From: Elymus sibiricus
Lineage: Eukaryota; Streptophyta; Magnoliopsida; Poales; Poaceae
DNA: 64,000 nt
Reading direction: 5' to 3'
NCBI GenBank assembly: GCA_039707655.1
Contig: CM077673.1
Span: 270,018,288 to 270,082,287, forward strand
Shown: piece by piece, positions 33,671 through 44,032 of the stretch
How the letters are laid out: each line of letters starts with the position of its first letter
How positions within the stretch are numbered: the stretch's first letter is position 1
The notes under the pieces: model-generated
What the model was told of the DNA's origin: nothing
The model's database searches: none
What the model saw: only the letters and a program-made list of their open reading frames with translations
Made by a program: the position numbers and the translations under genes

Positions 33671-34117
33671 ATGGAGGTCTCGGAGGATCTTTCGCGAAGA
33701 GGCAAGGGATCTCACAATCAAAAGTGCATTCGCCTCGGAGATGAATTGGACGAGCTGGCAGTGTTGGATTCCTTAGCCAGCGATGACATGCGCGCTGAGC
33801 TCGATAAGAAGGAGGAGGTGATCGATGCCTTGGTGAAGCTGCTGGAGAAGAGCAACGCCTCGCTTAACAAGGCGACCAACTTCATCGTGAAACTTAAGAG
33901 CGAGAAGGTGATGCTCCGCAACGAGAGCGACGAGCAGAAGGAGCAGACAGCCACCTGGAAGAATCTGCTCGAGAAGAAAAGTGTCGCGGAGGGGAGGCTA
34001 AAAGACCTTGCCGAGGAACTTTTGGAAGAATTGGCGAAGCTCCACATCGAGCGCGAGGGGCTGGTGAAGGAATCCGTGGCGTGTGTCAAGGTGTCAAGGA
34101 ACTACATGCGTACGTGA
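33671..34117 (+). CDS. Coiled-coil protein gene, probably decayed
   Basis: From ATG 33671 the frame encodes 148 residues rich in Glu, Lys and Leu, with long heptad-like stretches (from LDKKEEVIDALVKLLEKS onward), typical of a coiled coil. I do not recognise the family. An upstream ATG at 33517 opens only 20 codons. After the TGA near 34117 a second frame continues the same character (ESIDALQQKS, then a TGA at ~34186, then VMKKENEELHVQQSIKN) and ends in a hydrophobic segment (IATAQIVVCVFLLQP) near 34320, as in a tail-anchored protein. I infer that one frameshift and one stop broke a longer gene ending near 34350. GC content is higher than in the surroundings. Confidence 0.45.
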   Translation: MEVSEDLSRRGKGSHNQKCIRLGDELDELAVLDSLASDDMRAELDKKEEVIDALVKLLEKSNASLNKATNFIVKLKSEKVMLRNESDEQKEQTATWKNLLEKKSVAEGRLKDLAEELLEELAKLHIEREGLVKESVACVKVSRNYMRT

Positions 34118-34678
34118 AGAGAGCATCGACGCTCTCCAGCAAAAATCTTGTGCCATGGCCACAATGCAGAAGATGGAGGAGGAGTGACAAGAGGGGATGG
34201 AGGTCGTGGAGGTGATGAAGAAGGAGAACGAGGAACTCCACGTCCAACAATCCATCAAGAATTACATAGCAACGGCCCAGATCGTTGTTTGTGTCTTCCT
34301 TCTTCAACCTCTTCCTTCTTCTTTTGCCCCCGTGTCTTTGGGGAGTTGCAACATGTTGCATTTTTTATTATCCTGAATACGTAAGATAATTATTATCCTT
34401 TGCCGGTGCAAAATTGTCGTTGTATTATTTCATTGGTAGGTACATGTATATGAGTCAAAAAAGGCAAAAAGTCAAATTCTCGGCGAGGCATGAACAAAAC
34501 AATGCTTACATTGAGCGGGGCAATGGGATCACAAGCAAACTAGTCCCTCCGTCCAGGCGCACTAACCGCATGATAAACAGCGGGTAGGACGCCATTAATT
34601 CAGAAGTTGGGAGCGAGGCAAGCGGAGGGTGGAGGTCAATGTCTCGCTTCCCAATGAGCCTGCATAGTAGACTATTCT

Positions 34679-34799
34679 CATGTGTCCCGTCGAGCCTGCG
34701 CGGCGGACGGCTCTCACGCGTCTCATCGAGCATGTGTGGCGGACAACTTTCATGCGTCCCGTCGAGCCTGCGCGGCGGAAAGCTCGCACGTGTCCTGCC
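34679..34799. repeat. 36-bp tandem repeat (3.4 copies)
   Basis: Units start at 34679, 34715, 34751 and 34787 (partial), each with the pattern CA(T/C)G(T/C)GTC(C/T)CGTCGAGC or close. The 36-bp period (12 codons) makes an open minus-strand frame (34506-34829) with a repeated RRLDGTHE motif. It looks like a minisatellite more than a gene. Confidence 0.7.
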
Positions 34800-34984
34800 A
34801 TCAAACAACCGCACACACGACACCCCCATATCAAGTAAAAAAGTTGGACGTGTGGCACCAAATGGTTATCGGAACACGCACCGTTCAGGTAATGCAACCG
34901 TTTGTGATAATAACATGGCAACTATCTATTCAAAAGGCCTACGTTGCATGTTATCGTGTGAACATTCTCAAATTGGAAAACATA

Positions 34985-36525
34985 TGGTACCAAGGACATA
35001 AAAATGTTTTTTCAACCCATTTTGGTGCCCTGGAGCATGTGCTTGTAGTTCAAATTTGAGTTGTGCACATTAACTGCCTAGAAAACTCAATGTCGTTTCG
35101 CCCACAAAGGTGACATGTTCCCTATCGAAACCACGAGGCTTGTCGTGGGAAGCTCCAATTTGTAAGAGGTTTGTCCCAAAACTTGTCCCAAATTGGTCAA
35201 AATTTAGCACAACATACATGTGATGTGGCAAGACACTAGGGTTAGTTTCATGAATTTCAGACGAGTTTTGGATTTACGAGGATTTAAAAACCTAGATTAT
35301 CAATGTTTGTGGCCTAGTCACGTCGTCGAGATGGTTGTAATCCATTCACATTCATTGCATGGGACCTAAACAGGGATCCAAGGACACAAAATAATTTTCC
35401 AACCCATTTTGGTGCCCTAGAGCATGTGCTTGTAGTTCAAATTTAAATTATGCACATTAAATGTCTAGAAAACTCAATTAATGTATAAAGGGGGCCAAAC
35501 GAGCCCTGAATAATTCCACATTTTAGCACTACACTTTTATTAGTCTACGTTGCATGTAGAGAAAAAAATTAAGGCAAGAAGAGGCATTAAATGCCGTTCC
35601 ACCCACAGAGGTGACATGTTCCCTATCGAAACCACGATGCTTCTTGAGAGAAGCTCCGGTGTGCAAGAGACTTGTCCCAAAACTTGTCCCAATTTGGTCA
35701 AAAAACTTATCATGTCGTATAAGTGACGTGTCATGACACCGGGGTAAGTTTCAAGAATTTCAGACGAGTTTTGGATTTATGGGGCTTTACAAGCCAATTT
35801 TCTCAATGTTTGTGGCCTAGTCACGACGCCGAGATGTTTGTAATCCATTAACATTCATTGCATGTGACCTAAACAGGGACCCAAGGACACAAATATAATT
35901 TTTAACCCATTTTAGTGACATGGAGCATGTGCTTTTAGTTCAAATTTGAATTGTGCACATTAAATGCCTAGAAAACTCAATTAAGTATAAAGGGGGGAAA
36001 ACGAGCCCTGGATAATTCCACATTTTAACGCTACACTTGTGTTAGTCTATGTTGCATGTAGAGAAAAAAATCAAGGCAAGAAGTGGCATTGAATAGCGTT
36101 CTGCCCACAGAGGTGACATGTTCCCTACCGAAACCACGATGCTTCTTGAGAGAAGCTCCGGTGTGCAAGAGACTTGTCCCAAAACTTGTCCCAAATTGGT
36201 CAAACAATTTACCATGTCGTATAAGTGGAGTGTCATGACTCCGGGATAAGTTTCAAGAATTTCAGACGAGTTTTGGATTTATGGGGATTTAAAAGTCAAG
36301 TTTCTCAATGTTTGCGGCCTAGTCACGATGCCGAGATCTTTGTAACCCATTCACATTCATTGCATGTGACCTAAAGAGGGACCCGAGGACACAAATATGA
36401 TTTTTCAACCCACTTTGGTGACATGGAGACTGTGCTTTTTGTTCACATTTGAATTATGCACATTAAATGCCTAAAAAACTCAATTAATGTTGTATAAGAA
36501 AGGCCAAACGAACCACCAATAATTT
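34985..36525. repeat. ~501-bp tandem repeat array (about 3 units)
   Basis: GACATGTTCCCTA(T/C)CGAAACC occurs at 35112, 35613 and 36115 (periods 501 and 502). All units share GTCCCAAAACTTGTCCCAA, TTTCAGACGAGTTTTGGATT, GGCCTAGTCACG and TGCACATTAA blocks in order. The first unit lacks part of the segment between TGCCTAGAAAACTC and GACATG. It is probably a member of a dispersed Triticeae tandem repeat family; no coding function is seen. Confidence 0.75.
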
Positions 36526-36639
36526 AAAGCAGTTCTATACATCCGCCTGGAGCCCGTGCGTGTGTAAGCACTGTGTGCACACGTGGCATGCTAACTCGAG
36601 CTTCCTTCTTACATAAGTTATCCATTTTATACTAAAATG

Positions 36640-36870
36640 GTGTTCTATCCAAACACGCTTCTCCCACGACTCCCCAATCGGTTTCCCGCCGAAGCGCCAG
36701 CCCTGTCATCAACCTCCTCGACAAGGAGAACGAGACGGAGCAGGATAGAGAGCAAGAGCGGCATCGCGCCATCGAGCATGAGCGATACATCATCAACAGT
36801 ATATGCAGGCGTTGGCAGCGCCTCCATGATGCCACCATCGCACATGGTTTTTAGTACTACCAGAAACGTC
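36640..36870 (+). pseudogene. Relic of a charged helical protein gene
   Basis: One + frame reads a phrase with NLLDKENETEQDREQERHRA and then EHERYIINSICRRW, typical of a charged helix, after a GC-rich start with several prolines. There is no clear start or stop. Alternative frames are also open, so this is only a possible gene relic; no family is recognised. Confidence 0.25.
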
Positions 36871-36944
36871 TGCGATACGTAGCTGGTCCCACGATGTGCC
36901 CATTAGGACACGCCTTATAAATGCTGGGAGGCAACACTTATCAG

Positions 36945-37050
36945 CAAGTTGCAGCTTCCTAGCCCCTTACCGATTGGAATGGAACTCGGAAGTTAAGCGT
37001 GTTGTGGCTGCAGTAGTCCAAGGATGGGTGACCAGTTGGGAAGTTGCTAG
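36945..37050 (+). pseudogene. 5S rRNA-derived sequence
   Basis: GAACTCGGAAGTTAAGCGTG (A-box region of plant 5S rRNA) and GGATGGGTGACCAGTTGGGA (C-box region) occur in 5S order with nearly the normal spacing (GTTGTGGCTGCAGTAGTCCA between them). The 5' third is diverged and the 3' end departs from 5S after GAAGTT. A TTATAAATGC lies 40 bp upstream. It is a single copy, so it is a 5S-derived repeat, such as a Cassandra-type TRIM LTR or a 5S-derived SINE, and not a working rRNA gene. I cannot delimit TRIM ends. Confidence 0.65.
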
Positions 37051-37075
37051 ATCTCAAGCTTCATGTAAGCGATGA

Positions 37076-37198
37076 GATATGATCACTACAACCATTTAGC
37101 AGTAAAAGTTTGTAGTGATATGTCTATTCGCCTAAATAAATCTTGAGATCCTTGTTTCGAAAATATTGAGAGTGATTTTATTTTTTTATTTTTTTGAA

Positions 37199-37232
<34 letters not shown>

Positions 37233-37553
37233 TGTGTCAACCATGCGTCTGTTCGGCTGTGATATGATCACTACAGGCATTTTGCAGTAAAAGTCTGTAG
37301 TGATATGTCTATTCGCCTAAATAAATCTTGAGATCCTTGTTTTGAAAATATTGAGAGTGATTTTCTTTTTTTCTTTTTTTGAAATCGTGTGTGTGTGTGT
37401 GTTTGTGTGTCAACCATGCGTCTGTTCGGGTGTGATATGATCACTACAGGCATTTAGCAGTAAAAGTCTGTTGTGATATGTCTATTCGCCTAAATAAATC
37501 TTGAGATCCTTGTTTTGAAAATATTGAGAGTGATTTTCTTTTGTTGTTTGAAA

Positions 37554-37598
<45 letters not shown>

Positions 37599-37805
37599 TG
37601 TGTCAACCATGCATCCGTTCGGTTGTGATATGATCACTACAGACATTTAGCAGTAAAAGTCTATAGTGATATGTCTATTCGCCTAAATAAATCTTGAGAT
37701 CCTTGTTTTGAAAATATTGATAGTGATTTTCTTTTGTTGTTTTGAAAATTTGTGTGTGTGTGTACGTGCGTGTGTGCGTGTGTGTGTCGACCATGCCTCC
37801 GTTGT
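37076..37805. repeat. Tandem array of hairpin plus (GT)n units (4 copies)
   Basis: Units start with GATATGATCACTACA at 37076, 37261, 37434 and 37627. Each contains an inverted repeat (ATCACTACAG ... CTGTAGTGAT, loop ~18 nt), a conserved CGCCTAAATAAATCTTGAG block, a T-rich tract, a (GT)n run of variable length and TGTGTGTC(A/G)ACCATGC. Periods of 185, 173 and 193 bp differ mainly through the T and GT tracts. Confidence 0.85.
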
Positions 37806-37915
37806 GCGGTTTTCGACGATGACACACCTATCGGTGCCCCCTAGGGTATATATATGTCATCCCTTTGAATGATAACGTTGGAACGCCACCCTAGTTGCGT
37901 GCGTCATGTGGGTGT

Positions 37916-37954
37916 GGGGGGGGGGGGGGTTGGGGGTGGGGGTGGGTGGAGGGG
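37916..37954 (+). other. Potential G-quadruplex
   Basis: A run of 14 G is followed by four further runs of at least three G separated by one or two bases (TTGGGGGTGGGGGTGGGTGG, then AGGGG). It meets the usual G-quadruplex pattern on the plus strand. The run could also be affected by sequencing or assembly error. Confidence 0.6.
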
Positions 37955-38470
37955 CACATTACGGCCGTAACATAGGTAGTATACATATATAACCAAGGGG
38001 GTATGCCCAGTTTTCTGAGCCACGTGCATGCCACATCATAGTGTGATGCATTGTGTATTTAAACACCGGACCACACCCTTTTCCTATATACAATTGGCCA
38101 CATGCAGGCGACGGTGTTCTTCTAGTCCCTCTCAACCGATCTTCAACGACGAGCTAACTCGTGGGCCCGCGCGTTCTATATCGTCCCTCTTGACCAACAA
38201 CAAGAGGTGGTGGTTTGACCAAATTAAGGTATATATTATCTTGGTTGTCTAACGACAAGTCATGCATGGCTAAATGTGTGACAAAGTTTGAGCCAGGTCA
38301 TGTGTTTATAGGATTCCCTCCTCCGGCACATAGTGTAGGGGCCAACACCCTACGTTTATGTCATGAACCCTTTTCTGTCACACTGGGCACTTTTAGGCAT
38401 GCATATATGCATCATGTGCCACATCAAAGTTGTGCATTGGGAATTTGAACATGACAACACCCTATACGTA
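37955..38470. other. Intergenic, nothing recognised
   Basis: Mixed composition with short frames only (at most 77 codons). A possible exon-like edge AAATTAAG|GTATAT near 38228 has no supporting context. Confidence 0.4.
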
Positions 38471-38477
38471 CATATAT

Positions 38478-38640
38478 AGTTCATCCGTTCCTAAATACAA
38501 GTCTTTTTAGAGATTTCACTATGAACTACATATATATGTATATATACATACTTTAGAGTGTATATTCACTTATTTTGCTCTGTATGTCGTTCGTAGTGGA
38601 ATCTATAGAAAGACTTATATTTAGGAATGGAGGGGGTATA
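38478..38640. mobile_element. Stowaway MITE
   Basis: The left end contains CATCCGTTCCTAAATACAAG and the right end the inverse TTATATTTAGGAATGGAGG, the well-known Stowaway (Tc1/mariner-type) terminus in grasses. TA dinucleotides flank both sides. The ~160-bp interior, with AAGTCTTTTTAGAGATT at one side and AGAAAGACTT at the other, has no coding capacity. Confidence 0.8.
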
Positions 38641-38864
38641 TATTTGGGTCACTAGCTAGTGTGGTTGTGTTTTGACCCTCTCTCACATTTTTCTGCTGTT
38701 TTCCCCAACGATGCTATTATCCAAAATAGCAAACGAATCTGACGAAACAACCGTCTGCGATTGTATAACCAATAGTCATGGGTGTGCTACTCTAACTGTG
38801 TGCGATGTCCGTACACTTCAAAACCAGCTCCGCGTAGTGGTGGCAGCTGCAACCCGACAATGAC

Positions 38865-38873
38865 CTATAAAAG
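38865..38873 (+). promoter_or_regulatory. TATA box of the truncated gene
   Basis: CTATAAAAG lies 77 bp upstream of ATG 38942, followed by a GC-rich leader and CCACCACCACACCACCAA just before the start codon. This looks like a genuine plant core promoter. Confidence 0.55.
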
Positions 38874-38941
38874 ATCCCGCCGGCGGCGGCTAACAGCTAA
38901 TTCTTTACGCCGATAGCTTGCCACCACCACCACACCACCAA

Positions 38942-39437
38942 ATGGAACCGGTGCTCAGCCATGGGGATGTGTATGGCGCCGTCCTGATAGTGTTGGACGA
39001 TGACGTGATAGAGGATTCCAAGTTTCCAACGCGTTGGTCGCCATGGCGGGCAACGACAAATAGGCAGCTGTCGCGGCCGACAATGACGGGATAGAGGATT
39101 CCAACGCGCTGGCCTCCATGTCAGTCAACGGTCAACCGCCATATGCCGGGGCCGCCGCCTCCGACGACGACCACGAGTTTCAGCATCAGATGCAGATGGC
39201 CATTGCTCTGTTCGTCCAGGAATCTGGATTCAATGCATTCATGCGCGGCGAGGATGAGCGACGTCTCAATGTCGGTGTGAAACAATCTATCGCATCGCGG
39301 CAAAAATGGCGGGAGAGTGCAAAGAGGAAGCGGCTGAGGAAGAACTCAGATGCCAATGCAGTGGGCAAAAAGAGGCGGGATCAGGACCAGAAGGTAGCGG
39401 AGCAGGCCGACGCATGCCTCTCAGACGCGTTGGAGGT
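38942..39437 (+). pseudogene. Host-type gene cut by an LTR insertion
   Basis: ATG 38942 is in good context (ACCAAATGG). The protein has an acidic repeat: VIEDS early and GIEDSNALASM later, each after an acidic stretch. A frame change near 39022, where AAGTTTCC seems inserted between GATTCC and AACGCG, and a TAG at 39061 interrupt it. From ATG 39118 the frame is open for 106 codons, including a Gln/Met-rich stretch and a very basic segment (KRKRLRKNSDANAVGKKRRD), and stops being gene sequence at 39437, where LTR D1 begins. The last five codons of the open frame are LTR. I do not recognise the family; a nuclear protein is a guess from the basic patch. Confidence 0.5.
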
Positions 39438-40954
39438 TGATGACCCACAAGTATAGGGGATCAATCGTAGTCCTTTCTATAATTAAGAGTGTCGAAACCA
39501 ACGAGGAGCAGAAGGAAATGCTAAGCAGTTTTCAGCAAGGTATTCTCTGCAAGTGCTGTGAGTAACAGTGATAGATAGTTTTGCAGCAAGATAATTCGTG
39601 ACAAGTGACAAGTAGCAATAGTAAAAAGGTGCAGCAAGGTAGCCCGATCCTTTTTATAGCAAAGGACAGGCTAGAAAGCACTCTTATATTAAGCAAGCGC
39701 TCCCGAGGACACATGAGAATTTCTATTTAGTCATCTTCATCATGTTGAGTTGATGCGTGTTCGCTACTTTGATGATTTGATATGTGGGTGGACCGGTGCT
39801 AAGGTTCTGTTCTTACATGAACAAGCAACCCACTTATGATTGCACCCTCTCGCAAGCATCCGCAACTACGAAAGAAGAATTAAGATAAATCTAACCATAG
39901 CATGAAACGTGTGGATCCAAATCAGCCCCTTATGAAGCAACGCATAAACTGGGGTTTAAGCTTATGTCACTCTAGCAACCCATCATCTACTTGTTACTCT
40001 ACAATGAGTTCCCTTAGTCCCATAACATGGTGAAGTGTCATGTAGTCGACGTTCACATGACACCACTAAGAGAAGTAACAACATACAAATCATTAAAATA
40101 TTGAACGAATACCAACTTCACATGATTACTTATAACAAGACTTCTCCCATGTCCTCAGGAACAATAGTAACTACTCACACATCATCAACATGTTCAAGAT
40201 CAGAGGTGTAATAATGGAGGTCAAGGATCTAAACATAATATCTTTCACCAATGAAACCAATAAGCATCAACTACAAGACGTAATCAACACTACTAGTAAC
40301 CCAGAGGTACCAATCTAAGGTTTTGAGACAAAGATTGAATACAAGAGATGAACTAGGGTTTCAGATGAGATGGTGTTGGTGAAGATGTTGATGAAGATTG
40401 GTCCTCCCACGAAGGAGGAAGCGTTGGTCATAACGATGGCTTCGATCTCCCCCTCCTGGAGAGAAGTTTCCCCAGCAGAATCAGCCTACCGGAGTGCAAA
40501 AGGGCCTCTGCCCAGGTTTCCGCCTCGAGACGGCGGTGCTTCGTTCCGAAAGATTGCTTATGATTTTTTCTAGTGTAAAACACACCTATAGGAGAAGAGG
40601 GGGGTCGGGAGGCCTGCTGGGGCCCCACAAGCCATCAGAGTGCGCCCAGGGGTGGGTGCGCCCTCTTGGCTTGTGGCCAGCAGGTGGTCCCCTCTGGTAT
40701 ATTTTTGGCCCAATAATTATCAAATATTCCATAAAAATTCTTCGCGAAGTTTCAGGTCATTTGGAGTCTCGTGATTTTTCTGCCTTTTTCTTGGTTTTCC
40801 CCGTCCAGAATTCCAGTTTCCAGAGATTTCTCTCTTTGTGATGTACCTTGCATATTCAGAGAGAAAAGGCATGAGAATTGTATGATAATAAGGAATAATG
40901 GACAAGAATATCATAAATATTAGTAAGAAATCATGATGCAAAATGGACATATCA
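39438..40954 (-). repeat. D1 3' LTR (1517 bp)
   Basis: On the minus strand it runs from TGATATGTCCATTTTGC to GTGGGTCATCA and matches the forward LTR at 56266-57785. The GC-rich hairpin lies at 40615-40684 with the TATA-like motif just beyond. It interrupts the gene starting at 38942. Confidence 0.85.
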
Positions 40955-42477
40955 ACTCCCCAAAGCATAGACCTTGCTAGTCCTCAAGCGAAAGCCAAAC
41001 ACGAAAATTAATGACCATATGATTTGAGAGAGAGGAGTCGATAAAAACAAAGTATAGCAGCAGTTTTTTCATCATATAGCTTCTTATAAACAAGTAACGG
41101 TCTATTCACAATTGAGGTAGTATGAAGCATAAACTTTATTGAAAACCAACAAATGGTGCTATTAGTCATTGAGATAATCATAATTCATCATATTAAAGAG
41201 AAGAGTCTATGTAAGAGCTTTTATTCTAGCAAGTTCACATACTCAACTATCATTTAGCTTTCTATGATAGTTGATACTCATTGCATATCTTTGGAGCTAA
41301 TGTTTTTGTCGGACACATAGGAAGACGGGGGCTTTATTATCTTTGCCACCCAACTCATTTACCTCAAGGATAATGTCAATGATAATGAGTCTTGATTACC
41401 TACATTCAACTGGATATACTTATCTGGATCTTTCCTCAACACATGATGCTTGTCGGCTAAAGAGTTAATAGGTAGGAATAAGGGTAAATATTATTGACTC
41501 TTGCACGAAAATAAATGCTATAAGAAGGTAAAATATAGGCCCTTCGCAGAGGGAAGCAAAGGTTGTCATGCACTTTTGTTTGTTTGGATGTGCAAACTCC
41601 TAATGCAAAGGAACGTCACTTTGTATTGCCCCTTGTGATAGCGAACTTTATTATGCACTCTGTCGCTTTTATTTCTTCGCTATCACAAGATCGTACAAAG
41701 CTTATTTTCCCTTACAATAAAAGATCATACATATTTAGAAGCAATTTTTATTGCTTTGTGCACCGATGACAACTTACTTGAATGATCTTATTCAATCCAT
41801 AGGTAGGTATGGTGGACTCTCATGAAAAGAAACTGCGTTCAAAGGATTATTTTATGCACAAGTAGTATCTCTACTTGGTGTAGAAATTTTTTGGCTATCA
41901 AAAGATCTAAAGCAAGCACCACATGTTAAAGGATCCATGACAATATAACTTCTATGCAAATGAAAACAATCATGATCATTATGTTGTCTTCCATGTCCAA
42001 CATCAACACTCGATCATTATAATATTTGATGGGGGCTCACAATCATAAAAGGTGTCCAAGATAATGTATTTATATATGAATATCCTCTTCTCTATCATAA
42101 TCTTGCATAGATTATATAAATTACTAATGCTATGTTTGTTAGTTCTCAACATCTTTTATCACTTATACCTTTTTCTATGTGAAGTCATTACTCCTCATGA
42201 GATAAGCATATGATCTTTTCTATTTCTTTTATTGACATGCTATGATGATAGGTGCATCAAAGTAAAGCACAAAAAACTCAACTAAGCTTTATTATATAAC
42301 TCTCACACTCGGTTACAAGGATAGATATATCTCAAAGCAAAAATTCTAACCAAAGAAAATCTGAAATTTTATTTCTCTAAATCACGAAATAGCTAAGGAT
42401 CGATCTAAGATAGATGGTAATGGTAAAAAGGTGATGGTGATATGATACCGGGGCACCTCCCCAAAGCTTGGATCAAG
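40955..42477 (-). other. D1 3' non-coding region
   Basis: Antisense counterpart of 54935-56265 and 49347-49560, but without the solo LTR: the two flanks of the G insertion are joined here (around 42240-42290). Minus-strand ACTTTGGGGAGT-type purine sequence abuts the LTR. No ORF with recognised content. Confidence 0.65.
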
Positions 42478-42967
42478 CTAAGGGTGGTGCCCATACCCAT
42501 GTACTCAAGCGTCCTTCTTGGGTGATGGTGGTGATGAGGTGATCCTCTTAGCAATGATGCCCCTTAGGATACATATCTCCTCACTAATCTTTTCCAACTT
42601 CTCGCTTAAGGTCTAGATTTTCCTTGCGAATTTTGTTGGTGACGATCATTGCTCCTTCCCTCAGAGGAGGATCTTTTCTAGAGCAGGCAGCAGTGGTGTC
42701 TACCTGCGTACAATGATAAGGGGTAAAGTGTGTATTGGAGGGGGTAACCTTGTTTGGTAGACTTGACTTTTTGAACTCCACATGCATGTCTTCGGGTCCA
42801 GGCAACGGTACTTCTTCATCATCATCGCTTGAGGGTTCAATTCTTTTCAAGTCAGCCTCTTCCTCCTATTCTGTTGTCCACCCATAAGAATCCACATCCC
42901 CATAGACTTGGAGGTTGGCAATGAGATCTTAAACATAGCTCTCTCCCTCTGAATCTTGCGACGACAT
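42478..42967 (-). pseudogene. D-family acidic ORF, copy 1 (broken)
   Basis: It starts at minus-strand ATG (42967) with SQDSEGESYV-like sequence, continues through DLKRIEPSSDDDEEVPLPGP and MHVEFKKSSLPNKVTPSNTH, and should end at TAG 42480-42478. Stops and shifts lie near 42925, 42875 and 42590. It is homologous to 48855-49346 and 58230-58727. Confidence 0.7.
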
Positions 42968-43048
42968 ATTGCTCTTAAATCTGTCAGAAAAACAGCCCAA
43001 AACAAGAACAGATGAGAAACTTGCGATGCGGTGAACAAAACATACGGG

Positions 43049-44032
43049 TGTCGGGGTACACAAACATGGGTGTTTATTTCCCCCTGACTTGTGCACGCAC
43101 GATAAGCCTCCTACCCGATGGCCTAAGCCTGTCGGGGAAAGCTACTGCCCCGTCAAAACCAGTCCAATCCAGAGAAGCCGCTCTACGTGAGATCAAGGAG
43201 CGCATCAAGAAGACGAAACCAGCATTCAAGACTAAGACTCCAATGGAAGCAGCCTACGCTAGCCAAGCAACGTCGGCAAGGTCGATGCAACAGCCCAGAA
43301 CCGGCCCGAACCGCGCCAGCCACGTCCCCGGTGCCTGCCAGGGACCGAGGTGCACACATCTTCAGGAAGACCCGGCAAGCCATCCCCCGGCAGGCGCGAG
43401 CCGATCGTCCACCGCATCGCAACGCCAATCATTTGTCGATGTGGTGTCGAGCCCTCAGGTGGCTAAGTGGCTCTCGCTAAGTACGTGGCGATTCGCTGGG
43501 AGACATATTATGCCCATTTGACACCCGTCTAGAGGCGTGTCAAGATATTGAGCAATAGTTAGCTAAAGCGGTGGTAAAAGCCTACCGGGGATGCATCCCC
43601 GCACACCACCTATGCTAGCATTTATGGCATTTTGTCCTAAGTGCCAGAGTTAGGTATGATAGCACTGTTAGCTATCTAATCACTAGATAATGTCTGTTTT
43701 GCCACTGTGGTTGCCCCTTGAGCTATAAAAGGAGGCCCAAGGCAACCTAGCTAAGGATTCGGACCTTTGGACACTTGTACTCGCGTAGCAGCTCTCTCGA
43801 AGGCAACTTTGCCGTGTTTGAGCACTGCGTGTGCTTCGTGTTCCCTCGATCAATCCACCAAAGCAGGAATAGGGTTTTACGCTTCCCAGCGGCCCGAACT
43901 TCGGTAAGACACCAGCGTCTCGTCGACGTGCTGCCTCACCACCTTTGCTCTTTGTGCAACGTGACCTCACCCCTGCCAAACCACAAAGGGGCCCATGGCC
44001 CCATAGGTGATTGTGTGCATCATGACCCGACA
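43049..44032 (+). repeat. Element E 5' LTR (984 bp)
   Basis: TATA box GCTATAAAAGG at 43722-43732. A GC-rich frame (43012-43521) covering much of U3 is open here and also in the other LTR. The primer-site sequence TTTGGCGCGCCAGGTAGGGG follows from about 44035. Confidence 0.88.

Noticed and set aside
34679..34799. Regular 36-bp repeats resembling a CRISPR array
   Set aside because: Repeats are directly adjacent with no unique spacers, no cas-like genes are present, and the DNA is clearly plant.
36945..37050. Functional 5S rRNA gene
   Set aside because: The 5' third is too diverged, the 3' end departs from 5S, and there is no tandem 5S array or terminator T-run in place.
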